Of a stretch of 21,636 nt of DNA, positions 15,662 through 21,636 are shown in pieces (position 1 is the first letter of the stretch; the number at the start of each line of letters is the position of its first letter). This DNA is from a virus. The notes beneath the pieces were generated by a model that was given only the letters and a program-made list of their open reading frames with translations, did not search any database and had not been told where the DNA came from. Position numbers and translations under genes: made by a program. The DNA lies in IMG/VR virus record IMGVR_UViG_3300021378_000188, positions 1 to 21,636 of that record; one strand, given 5' to 3'.

Positions 15662-18600
15662 GCAGCACCATCAATGTCACGCTGAAAAAGGCGGGTGACG
15701 TAACAGCAGCAGACGCAGCCGATTCGGCAACTGATGCCGCGCTGATGGCGGTGGGTGGCGAAACCCGGCGCGTAGATGCTGACGGAGTGCGCGCGTTCCT
15801 TGCTGACAATGCCGCCTTGCCGCTGTCCTATCCGTCGCGTGCGGACCTTGTGACGGCTGTCACCGGCCTTGCGAATGATGCCTATACCGATGGCACTGTT
15901 TTCGTTGTCGGCCCGACGCAATGGCGTTGGTTGGGTGGCAACACGGCTATTCCCGACCTGCCGAACCTTGTGCCGAACCTTCAAGGCGGCTTCAAGGCGG
16001 CAAGCCATCTGCATTTCATGTCCAGCGATGCAGACACTACCGGCAAGACGGCTTCGGAAACATGGTCGCGCAACAACCTGATCCCGGTGGCGCAAGACCT
16101 GCTGACCAACGAGGATGACAAAGGATCCATTCGCATCGGGGATCAAAGCGGGTTTGTGCGCGCGCAGAATGATGCGCTTTACGCGATTGCCTACGAGGTC
16201 GAGGACGGCAAGAAAAAGCGCACTGGCGTTACAGCTGGAACTGAGCGGGTTTCGATCCTTGCAACGCATCTGACCATCAACGATCCCGACGCGGGCGGCG
16301 ATTACATCGGTTATTCGATGACAGCCACCAGCAATACGGGCGCGCTGTCGGGGCAGCGTCTGAGCGTCATTCCGGGGCAGGCAACGGCGAAACTGTTGGA
16401 CGGCGCCGAGGATGGCGTCGACCCATCCGCAGGCACCGAGGGCGCGCAAGCATGGGGCATGTATATCCAAGCCCTGCCGCCGCAGGATAACGACTACACC
16501 AACCCGGATGCGCTGACGCGCGTTGTCGGGACGCTGCATGGCCTCGGCGTCGGAGCCAAGCCGTATGGTTTCCCGGATGCGCCAGACCCGACTGATGGCA
16601 CCGCACACCACAGCTATGACATTGTGTTCGAAGTCGGCTCCGATGCGCCGGGCTCTGAAAGCTATGACGTAATCGCCCGCAAAACCGCCATGATGAAAAA
16701 CGGCACGGCGCGGGATGGCGACCACGGTCGGTCGGGCGCGTTCTTTGGCGCGTGGTGGCAAGGCGTCTGGACCGACTTCATGCGCTTTTCGAGACCGCCG
16801 GAAAAGGCAACCGATGTTCGGATGCTTAACGGCATCAACAACTTTTCCACCTTGCGCACCATTCAAATCCACCAGACCGACGCGGCGGCGTCTGATCGGT
16901 CAACCGATCTGGACACCCTGACCGCCGGGGATATGTTCCTTGCGCTGGTCGAGGATAACGGCTTCCTTGAGCGCGAACCGTCTGTCTGGCTGGTCTATGA
17001 CGTTGAAAAGGTCGGATCGGTCTACAACGTGCGGGTGGTGGTTGACGACCACGGCGCAAAGCTGGCGGTTGATGGCTCTTATGAGTTCCGGTTTTATCGC
17101 AACACCGGCGCGACGGCTGTCTTGCACGGCACACATGCGCAGGTGTTCGTCGGGACGTGGGCCTATACCTACACCAACAGCGCGCCGACTGCTGGCCTGA
17201 TCAGCCACAACACCGCAGCCGAGACAGTGCGGAATAACCGCGCATGGGCTGAAAGCGTTATAGCTGTCCCGCACTCTACCGGCATCGGCGTACATACCAA
17301 GGCGTCGAATGACTACGAGGAAGGCATCGGCACGAACACTGTCGAGGTTCTGGACGCTGTGGCGTTCAGCACGAACGGGGCTGATGACGCTCCGATCATG
17401 ACTGTGCAGGCTGAAACCATCTTTTCGGCTGACTCGAATGATCAGACCATTTTCCGGCGCGGCGGCGCGGACTGGTCAATCTACACCGAAAGCGATGGCA
17501 GCACGTTCAGGGTGGCAAAAGATAACACCCTTGCGGCGGTTATTGATGTGACCGGCACGGCAACGACAAACGCGAATACCGTCATGACGCGGGAAAAGGG
17601 TGACTCTCGTTATCGTTACCTCGTTTCGCCGCGCGACTTCGGGGCGGTTGCGGATGGCGCGACGGACAGCAGCGCAGAGTTGCAGGACTGGCTTGATTAT
17701 CTTGTCGCAAATCCGGGGCGCGTCGGCATCATTGATGGGCGATATGCGATTGCAACGGGGCTTGTCGCAACCGGGCCTGTAACCATCACATCGGGAACCT
17801 GGGGCGATGCCACGACCAGCAGCAGCCAACCGGGGACACCTTCCTGCGCTCTGGTCGCGCTGACTGTCGATATGACTATGCTGACGGTCAAATCCGACAC
17901 TCCCGGCGAACGCATCTGGAACGCCAATCTTGAGTTGTACCTTGATGGCGACAACAAGGCGGCGAATGGCCTGATTATGTCCGGCTGTTTCTTCTCGGTT
18001 GTCCGGTTGGCAGGCGAGCGGGTGCGCGGCACATTCCTTGATTATTCGGACTTGAACGGGATCAGTTCCGGCGCGCATTCGGCATTCAACAAGATTGAAT
18101 ACCTGCGCTACCAAAGCGGCTCTAGCGGCCTGTGCAGGAAGTCAATCGGCCTCAAGATCGACGGCACGACCAGTTCCGGCGGGACGCAATTCGAGGTCGG
18201 GCAAGCGGTCTGCGCCACGCACGAATACAACATTGACACGATCACTGACAGCAGCGGCGCGGCGTTGATTACGACCGACGCGGCGCACGACCTGGCCCCT
18301 GGTGACATGGTGATCGTCTACAACACCGGACTGCATGACCAGACCTGGGCGGAAGTCCTGACCACTCCGACGACCACGACGCTTACTGTTGACGGGCTTT
18401 CCTACGCTGGCGCAGACAGCGGCGGCTTTGTTTCGGCTGGCGTTTCGTTTTGGCTTGGCGACACCGACAGCGGCATATTTCACCGGATGCAGGGGAGTAG
18501 CATGTATGTGGCCGGTGATCGGACTGGTGACAGCCCGGCCCGTCGAGCATTCCGCAAGAACCAGATCGGGCTGTGTTCGGCCAACATCATCCTTGAACCG

Positions 18601-19242
18601 GGCGCGCTGAATGACTTTGGGCTTATTAACTCCGAGAACGCCACTGTCACCGTCTTGGGCAATTCCACGATGGGCGGCTCGCGGCTGATCGACAGGAACA
18701 CCGGGCGCACTTGGCAAGCCGAGATGTACCGCTTTACCGACGAAGTGAGCGTGTCACCGGCTGGCGCGTTGCTGACCACGGCAACGCTTGCCGGGACTGG
18801 TGCATTCGGGGCGCCTGCAATCGTGATGGCCGATGCGACGACAAGCACGGCGGTGTGGACCGTGCCAATCTCGCGCAAATGGGCTGAGGGCGACATTGTG
18901 TCAGCGCGCGTCGTGTACGGCGCCAGCGGCACAACCGGGGCCTTTAGATGCCAGATCACAACTGCACCGCGTGCCATCGGGCAGGGCATTTCCGGCGGCG
19001 ACACTGTGGCGGCAACGCTTGCTGTGCCTGCTTCGGCAACGCAACTAACCGAGGCAATCATCCCGCTTGCGACCACGTTTAGCGAGGGCGACACGCTGCT
19101 GTTGAAATTCGAGCGGCTTGGGTCTGACGGGCTGGATACGTCCACCAGCATCTTCCACCTGTATTCGGTGACGCTCTCTTTCAAAGCAGACGGCCCGGTA
19201 GAGGCAAGCAAGCGGTTTAACGCGCCCACAATGTCGGTCTGA
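15658..19242 (+). CDS. Tailspike protein with pectate-lyase-type beta-helix domain
   Basis: The largest gene, 1194 residues from ATG 15658. Residues 1-100 include SSTINVTLKKAGDVTAADAA and a short adaptor-like part (DAYTDGTVFVVGPTQWRWLG). Residues about 110-640 form a long unassigned, beta-rich region containing RDGDHGRSGAFFGAWWQGVW and RIDGES-free Gly/Asp/Thr-rich strands. At residues 660-667 DFGAVADG, followed by TDSSAELQDWLDYL, marks the start of a pectate-lyase-3-type right-handed beta-helix, seen in spikes that bind or cut surface polysaccharide. The last about 150 residues (VWTVPISRKWAEGD, DTLLLKFERLGSDG) look like a beta-sandwich trimer tip. Catalytic residues cannot be named from sequence. 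With the fibre gene upstream this is the likely host-range determinant. Confidence 0.8.
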   Translation: MSSTINVTLKKAGDVTAADAADSATDAALMAVGGETRRVDADGVRAFLADNAALPLSYPSRADLVTAVTGLANDAYTDGTVFVVGPTQWRWLGGNTAIPDLPNLVPNLQGGFKAASHLHFMSSDADTTGKTASETWSRNNLIPVAQDLLTNEDDKGSIRIGDQSGFVRAQNDALYAIAYEVEDGKKKRTGVTAGTERVSILATHLTINDPDAGGDYIGYSMTATSNTGALSGQRLSVIPGQATAKLLDGAEDGVDPSAGTEGAQAWGMYIQALPPQDNDYTNPDALTRVVGTLHGLGVGAKPYGFPDAPDPTDGTAHHSYDIVFEVGSDAPGSESYDVIARKTAMMKNGTARDGDHGRSGAFFGAWWQGVWTDFMRFSRPPEKATDVRMLNGINNFSTLRTIQIHQTDAAASDRSTDLDTLTAGDMFLALVEDNGFLEREPSVWLVYDVEKVGSVYNVRVVVDDHGAKLAVDGSYEFRFYRNTGATAVLHGTHAQVFVGTWAYTYTNSAPTAGLISHNTAAETVRNNRAWAESVIAVPHSTGIGVHTKASNDYEEGIGTNTVEVLDAVAFSTNGADDAPIMTVQAETIFSADSNDQTIFRRGGADWSIYTESDGSTFRVAKDNTLAAVIDVTGTATTNANTVMTREKGDSRYRYLVSPRDFGAVADGATDSSAELQDWLDYLVANPGRVGIIDGRYAIATGLVATGPVTITSGTWGDATTSSSQPGTPSCALVALTVDMTMLTVKSDTPGERIWNANLELYLDGDNKAANGLIMSGCFFSVVRLAGERVRGTFLDYSDLNGISSGAHSAFNKIEYLRYQSGSSGLCRKSIGLKIDGTTSSGGTQFEVGQAVCATHEYNIDTITDSSGAALITTDAAHDLAPGDMVIVYNTGLHDQTWAEVLTTPTTTTLTVDGLSYAGADSGGFVSAGVSFWLGDTDSGIFHRMQGSSMYVAGDRTGDSPARRAFRKNQIGLCSANIILEPGALNDFGLINSENATVTVLGNSTMGGSRLIDRNTGRTWQAEMYRFTDEVSVSPAGALLTTATLAGTGAFGAPAIVMADATTSTAVWTVPISRKWAEGDIVSARVVYGASGTTGAFRCQITTAPRAIGQGISGGDTVAATLAVPASATQLTEAIIPLATTFSEGDTLLLKFERLGSDGLDTSTSIFHLYSVTLSFKADGPVEASKRFNAPTMSV

Positions 19243-19253
19243 AAGGGCACCCC

Positions 19254-19547
19254 ATGAAACTACTTCTAGCCGATCTGGGTTTCTGGGTGGCCGTCGCTGT
19301 GGCGGTTGCCCTGAAAATCAAGGCATCGCCCACAATGTCACCGATCGGCGCGGTTGTGACTGTGCTAATTGCCCTGGGCGCGGCGCTGATATTCACGCAG
19401 CCGATCGTTGCATTCCTCGCACTTGATGGCGCGGTTTACACTAATGCCGTCGCGGCGCTGGTGGCGTTGAGTGCGGAACACCTTTCCCGGCAAATGCTGG
19501 ACCTGAAAATAATGGAACTGATTGCCGCGTGGAGGGGCAAAAAATGA
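19254..19547 (+). CDS. Holin-like membrane protein
   Basis: A 97-residue protein opening the lysis cassette. Hydrophobic segments lie at about 5-21 (ADLGFWVAVAVAVAL), 31-57 (GAVVTVLIALGAALIFTQPI and on) and 60-73 (VYTNAVAALVALSA), followed by EHLSRQMLDL and a basic end WRGKK. Three helices and a charged C-terminus fit a holin. The EHLxRxxLD end resembles LydA-type (holin superfamily III) proteins, though that is a loose likeness. It would make the inner-membrane lesion that times lysis. AAAGGG (19242-19247) is 6 bases before the ATG, and the stop overlaps the next gene's ATG by 4 bases. A second membrane protein at 20267 competes for the holin role. Confidence 0.65.
   Translation: MKLLLADLGFWVAVAVAVALKIKASPTMSPIGAVVTVLIALGAALIFTQPIVAFLALDGAVYTNAVAALVALSAEHLSRQMLDLKIMELIAAWRGKK
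19531..19537 (+). promoter_or_regulatory. Ribosome binding site for the 57-residue secreted peptide
   Basis: GGAGGGG lies 6 bases before ATG 19544. It rules out the in-frame GTG at 19529 as start and supports a real gene. Confidence 0.75.
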
Positions 19548-19717
19548 AGTGGACCATATTTATACTTGCGGCGTGGTCCGCATTGTTTACTGCCAGCGCT
19601 TTTGATATTGTCAAAAGCAATCGAAACGCGCCGGATCACTTCATCTATTTCGGCCCAAACTCAACCATAGTTTGTCCGGGCGCACAATGCCCCGCAAATG
19701 CTGCATATTTGAGGTGA
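19544..19717 (+). CDS. Small secreted two-cysteine peptide, unknown function
   Basis: A 57-residue product not recognised as a member of a known family. Residues 1-19 are a good signal peptide: Lys 2, hydrophobic core TIFILAAWSALF, and an ASA cleavage motif at 17-19. The mature part of about 38 residues contains DHFIYFGPNST and a VCPGAQCP motif with Cys 44 and Cys 49, able to form a disulfide in the periplasm. It overlaps the holin-like stop as ATGA and ends 4 bases before the endolysin start, so it is within the lysis transcript. By hand count 62 of 120 bases in 19561-19680 are A/T, richer than most of the window. An uncleaved version would be a one-helix membrane peptide, so an antiholin-like role is another option. 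Confidence 0.62.
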   Translation: MKWTIFILAAWSALFTASAFDIVKSNRNAPDHFIYFGPNSTIVCPGAQCPANAAYLR

Positions 19718-19721
19718 CTGG

Positions 19722-20264
19722 ATGAAACACTACGACCTCGCTCGCGCTGAAATCGGCACCTTCGAATGGAAGGACGGGCACAACCCAAAGGTTATTGAAT
19801 ACTTTGCGGAAGTTGGTCATTCGTGGGTGACTGATGACGAGACCGCTTGGTGTGCCGCATTCGTCGGGGCGATGCTGGAACGCAGCGGGATTGCATCAAC
19901 CCGGAAGTTGAACGCGCGTTCATATCTGGATTGGGGCGTCTTGGTGAAACTTGAAGCTGCCGAGCCGGGCGATGTGGTCATATTTTCGCGCGGCGATCCG
20001 AAGGGGTGGCAGGGTCATGTCGCATTCTTTGTCAAGGAAAACGCGACTACGCTAACGGTTCTTGGCGGCAATCAATCAAACCAAGTGATCGAGGCGCGTT
20101 ACCCCAAGGATCAGCTTCTAGGCATTCGGCGCCCGCTTATTGCCAAGCCGTTTGAACCGGCTGCCAAATGGCACGAAACCCCGCACTCTGTGCCAAATGT
20201 AACACAATCGGGCTGGCTCGCCGCGCTCATTGCCGCAGTCGTCGCGCTGTTTCGAAAGGGCTGA
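19722..20264 (+). CDS. Endolysin, Cys/His amidase-peptidase (TIGR02594 / NlpC-P60-like)
   Basis: Cleaves cell-wall peptide bonds at the end of infection. The 180-residue protein has the catalytic layout of this superfamily: WCAAFVGA with Cys 44, GHVAFF with His 99, and LGGNQSN with Asn 117. The LARAEIG start, the NARSYLDWG segment and the PGDVVIF strand before the His are typical. There is no N-terminal signal, so release through a holin is expected. The last 18 residues, after SGWL, form a hydrophobic tail (WLAALIAAVVALF, 165-177) ending in Arg-Lys-Gly, which is unusual for this enzyme and may attach it to the membrane. GAGGTG precedes the ATG, and 2 bases separate the stop from the next gene's ATG. 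Confidence 0.85.
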   Translation: MKHYDLARAEIGTFEWKDGHNPKVIEYFAEVGHSWVTDDETAWCAAFVGAMLERSGIASTRKLNARSYLDWGVLVKLEAAEPGDVVIFSRGDPKGWQGHVAFFVKENATTLTVLGGNQSNQVIEARYPKDQLLGIRRPLIAKPFEPAAKWHETPHSVPNVTQSGWLAALIAAVVALFRKG

Positions 20265-20266
20265 CC

Positions 20267-20473
20267 ATGTTCGCCAAGTATTTCAAGCCGACTTCGCTGA
20301 CGTGGCTCGCGTCCTGCGCGCCACTGGTGGCCGGTGTTTTCATGGCCACCGAGCCGCTGCATGGGCTGACGGTCTATGTCGAGGTGATCCGGTCGGCCTT
20401 CGGTGGCGTGCCTGCTGCTGTGCTGATCAATGCGGGCTTGGCGGGCATCGGTCTGCGCGGTGCAATCAAATGA
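20267..20473 (+). CDS. Small two-helix membrane protein, possible second holin
   Basis: A 68-residue protein starting at ATG 20267 with AAGGG just inside the preceding gene. Two hydrophobic stretches, about 12-27 (TWLASCAPLVAGVFMA) and 45-64 (FGGVPAAVLINAGLAGIG), are joined by a polar loop (TEPLHGLTVYVEVIR). The N-terminus has Lys 4 and Lys 7, and the end is RGAIK. The shape fits a class II holin or antiholin. Small proteins of this look are frequent between endolysin and spanin genes in Rhodobacterales phages. The stop overlaps the i-spanin start by 4 bases. Whether it or the 97-residue protein is the working holin cannot be told. Confidence 0.65.
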   Translation: MFAKYFKPTSLTWLASCAPLVAGVFMATEPLHGLTVYVEVIRSAFGGVPAAVLINAGLAGIGLRGAIK

Positions 20474-20700
20474 TGTGGTTGGTCACTAGCAAGCTGGGAC
20501 GGCTTGTGGGGGCCTTCGTGGGGGCGCTGCTGGCCTGCGCGGGCATCTACCTAGTCGGCCAACGCAGCGCCCGTCAGGCGGCTGAAAACGAGGCTCTAAA
20601 GCGCAACGTTGAAACCAGAGAAAGAATTGATAATGCGGTACGCGATACCCGGCGTGATGCTTCTGATGTTCGTGAGCGGTTGCGCAACCTATCCGAGTGA
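20470..20700 (+). CDS. Inner-membrane spanin-like protein (Rz type)
   Basis: A 76-residue protein with one N-terminal membrane helix (about 10-29, RLVGAFVGALLACAGIYLVG) and a charged periplasmic helix (ARQAAENEALKRNVETRERI and on to the end) with coiled-coil character, the plan of an i-spanin that links to an outer-membrane lipoprotein and fuses the membranes after wall loss. It starts at ATG 20470 overlapping the previous stop (ATGA), with a second ATG directly after it. Its last 68 bases overlap the start of the lipoprotein gene in another frame, as in Rz/Rz1 pairs. Ending in RERLRNLSE, it is short for an Rz (lambda Rz is about 153 residues). The call rests on topology and the overlapping lipoprotein. 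Confidence 0.68.
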   Translation: MMWLVTSKLGRLVGAFVGALLACAGIYLVGQRSARQAAENEALKRNVETRERIDNAVRDTRRDASDVRERLRNLSE

Positions 20701-20833
20701 TGCTGCGATCTGTTCCGCAACTGTCCAGATGCGCAAGGACCACGCGCGGGCACTATTGCAGGACGGTGGCGAAATTAGCCAACGCACCGGCGAGCGGCTA
20801 TTGACCGGAATCAAAGCGGGTTGCGCTGAATAA
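20633..20833 (+). CDS. Lipoprotein, probable outer-membrane spanin (Rz1 role)
   Basis: A 66-residue product from ATG 20633 (AGAAAG upstream). Residues 1-16 (MRYAIPGVMLLMFVSG) are a lipoprotein signal with lipobox VSGC, placing the lipid on Cys 17. The mature 50 residues contain two more cysteines (AAIC and AGC, the latter next to last) and charged helix (QMRKDHARALLQDGG). It overlaps the i-spanin-like gene by 68 bases in a different frame, the arrangement of many Rz/Rz1 pairs. It lacks the Pro-rich stretch of classical Rz1, so it may instead be a regulatory or exclusion lipoprotein. Its stop overlaps the next ATG by one base. An upstream in-frame TTG (20609) would spoil the signal peptide and was not used. 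Confidence 0.65.
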   Translation: MRYAIPGVMLLMFVSGCATYPSDAAICSATVQMRKDHARALLQDGGEISQRTGERLLTGIKAGCAE

Positions 20834-21024
20834 TGGACGCAATCGAAGCCGTCACAAATGCAACACTCGGCCTGATTATTTCGATCTTGGCCGTATATTT
20901 GCTTTGGCCGTTGTTCGGTTGGGTTGCCACACCATCCCAATCGTTTATGGTCACGGCAATATTCTGGATATTGTCAGCCGTTCGAGGCTACGCTCTCAGG
21001 AGGTTATTTCGCTGGCTATCGTGA
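20833..21024 (+). CDS. DUF7220-like small membrane protein
   Basis: A 63-residue protein with two hydrophobic segments, about 10-29 (ATLGLIISILAVYLLWPLFG) and 36-50 (SQSFMVTAIFWILSA), then the basic end VRGYALRRLFRWL. The N-terminal AIEAVTNATLGLIIS and the R-x-YxxRRxF finish recall the DUF7220 family of phage and prophage proteins, which has no known function. This family link is from memory of the pattern and was not searched. The start overlaps the lipoprotein stop by one base and the stop overlaps the following GTG by four, so it belongs to the same transcript. Bases 20999-21005 (AGGAGGT) near its end act as ribosome site for the HNH gene. Confidence 0.68.
   Translation: MDAIEAVTNATLGLIISILAVYLLWPLFGWVATPSQSFMVTAIFWILSAVRGYALRRLFRWLS
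20999..21005 (+). promoter_or_regulatory. Strong Shine-Dalgarno inside the DUF7220-like gene
   Basis: AGGAGGT is the best ribosome binding sequence in this part of the window, but it lies about 15 bases before GTG 21021, longer than usual. In-frame CTG 21012 or ATT 21006 would be closer, so the HNH protein may start at a rare codon. Confidence 0.5.
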
Positions 21025-21452
21025 AAGAGGAACAACAGGCCGGAAACCTGAGGCGCCAGCATATTGCGGCGGCGAAATGGGACAGCCGCAAGGCAGAAAT
21101 ACAATCCCTGTACATTGATGGCGAAATGTCTCAAGAGCAGCTTGCAAAGCGCTTCGGGGTTTCACAGCAGGCTCTGGCCAAGGCGATCAAGCGAATGGGC
21201 ATGGCTTCCAAGCCAAGATCCCGAACCGGATCGGCAAACGGTCGCTTTGTGGACGGCTCGCAAAGTACATCGTACAGGGGCATGATAACAAAGACGCGCT
21301 GCAATAAATGCGGTTCAACTGAAAAATTGCTTGTTCACCATATCGACGGTGTTCACACGAACAACGTGGCCGAAAACCTAGAGGTTTTGTGCAGCCCCTG
21401 CCACACAAGTTACCACAAGAAAGTGTGGTGGGCTTCACGGAAATCAGGGTGA
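21021..21452 (+). CDS. HNH endonuclease with N-terminal helix-turn-helix
   Basis: A 143-residue protein from GTG 21021. Residues about 20-60 form an HTH (SQEQLAKRFGVSQQALAKAI) of the kind used for DNA recognition. Residues about 90-140 are an HNH zinc-binding nuclease: CNKCG, then LVHHIDG (catalytic His pair), TNNVAENLEVLC, and SPCHTSYHK closing the metal site. Both CxxC halves and the His residues are intact, so it is probably active. Free-standing HNH enzymes in phages act as homing nucleases or assist terminase. Here it sits after the lysis genes, away from terminase. An ATG at 20904 in frame would overlap the previous gene by 121 bases and was not chosen. Confidence 0.82.
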   Translation: MKEEQQAGNLRRQHIAAAKWDSRKAEIQSLYIDGEMSQEQLAKRFGVSQQALAKAIKRMGMASKPRSRTGSANGRFVDGSQSTSYRGMITKTRCNKCGSTEKLLVHHIDGVHTNNVAENLEVLCSPCHTSYHKKVWWASRKSG

Positions 21453-21482
21453 TTTCTCCGTTTCATGTCATGAGGCCAACCG

Positions 21483-21636
21483 ATGCGCATAACAGACCTA
21501 TCCCGCGTTATGCATGACAGCCTGTTCCGCGATTGCAGTCAATCGCTCTGCGCGCGGGCTTGGCAATACAGACACGCTTCAAGGTTCTGGGCCTTCTGGG
21601 TTCGGGTATTTGGCGCACGACACTGCCGCCGGTCGT
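21483..21636 (+). CDS. Uncharacterised Cys/Trp/Arg-rich protein, cut by the window end
   Basis: An ATG at 21483, with GAGG in TGAGGCC shortly upstream, opens a frame that runs through the last base without a stop. The 51 visible residues begin MRITDLSRVMHDSLFRDCSQ and contain SLCARAWQYRHASRF, then WAFWVRVFGARHCRRS. Three cysteines (18, 23 and 48) and many Trp/Arg/His residues suggest a small metal- or nucleic-acid-binding protein, but I do not recognise the family with confidence. The gene follows the HNH stop by 30 bases that hold no other signal I can see. The length and C-terminus are unknown. Confidence 0.6.
   Translation, partial: MRITDLSRVMHDSLFRDCSQSLCARAWQYRHASRFWAFWVRVFGARHCRRS

Noticed and set aside
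15601-16872. Long minus-strand frame (423 codons) opposite the tailspike gene
   Set aside because: Same mirror effect, with no recognisable domain, no ribosome site and low-complexity Arg/His-rich product.
20230-20469. Upstream extension of the i-spanin-like frame
   Set aside because: It would run through the 68-residue membrane gene in another frame. The ATG at 20470 gives a proper membrane helix and an ATGA overlap.
1-21636. tRNA genes, CRISPR arrays, insertion sequences or att sites
   Set aside because: No cloverleaf, spaced repeats, transposase or terminal inverted repeats could be found by reading. The coding density leaves almost no room.

Overview
The window is a GC-rich, densely packed tailed-phage (or prophage) morphogenesis and lysis module. 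Every gene but one lies on the + strand, most junctions overlap by 1-8 bases or have very short gaps, and both edges cut through genes. Codon use, GC-rich third positions and the style of the small lysis-region proteins (a DUF7220-type protein, Rhodobacterales-like small membrane proteins) suggest a phage of an alphaproteobacterium, probably Rhodobacterales. That host assignment is inference. No integrase, repressor, replication gene, tRNA or CRISPR array is present, so lifestyle cannot be judged.

Region 1 (1-5838) is the head module: terminase small subunit (5' end missing), terminase large subunit, a P22-type portal with a Gln-rich C-terminal helix, a putative scaffolding protein and a P22-type coat protein. 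A perfect 9-bp GC hairpin follows the coat gene. Region 2 (5893-7900) is the neck: homologues of the P22 packaged-DNA stabilisation proteins gp4 and gp10, then a 60-residue coiled-coil protein sitting where P22 has its tail needle gp26.

Region 3 (7912-14532) is an ejection-protein cassette: a Gly/Ala/Gln-rich transfer protein, a 574-residue protein with two tandem ADP-ribosyltransferase-like (ART, polyvalent-protein type) domains, a lytic transglycosylase-like enzyme, and two long helical, Ala-rich putative ejection proteins. At 14529-14720 a small two-helix membrane protein is encoded on the minus strand. This is the same relative place (after the last ejection gene, before the tail fibre/spike) where P22 carries its superinfection-exclusion gene sieA. 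Region 4 (14759-19242) is the adsorption module: a 300-residue tail fibre/adaptor protein and a 1194-residue tailspike with a pectate-lyase-type beta-helix domain.

Region 5 (19254-20833) is a compact lysis cassette: a holin-like membrane protein, a 57-residue secreted two-cysteine peptide, a Cys/His (TIGR02594/NlpC-P60-like) endolysin with a hydrophobic C-terminal tail, a second small membrane protein, an i-spanin-like protein, and an overlapping lipoprotein that is probably the o-spanin. Region 6 (20833-21636) holds a DUF7220-like membrane protein, an HTH-HNH endonuclease and the start of a Cys-containing protein cut by the window end.

Together the genes describe a podovirus-like particle of the P22 type. 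DNA is pumped through the portal into a scaffold-built shell, sealed by gp4/gp10-like proteins, delivered with an internal set of ejected proteins that includes a muralytic enzyme and an ART-like effector, and released by a multi-protein lysis system. The points most worth a second look are the double-ART ejection protein, the minus-strand membrane gene in the sieA position, the miniature needle-like coiled coil, and the unassigned small exported proteins of the lysis cassette.
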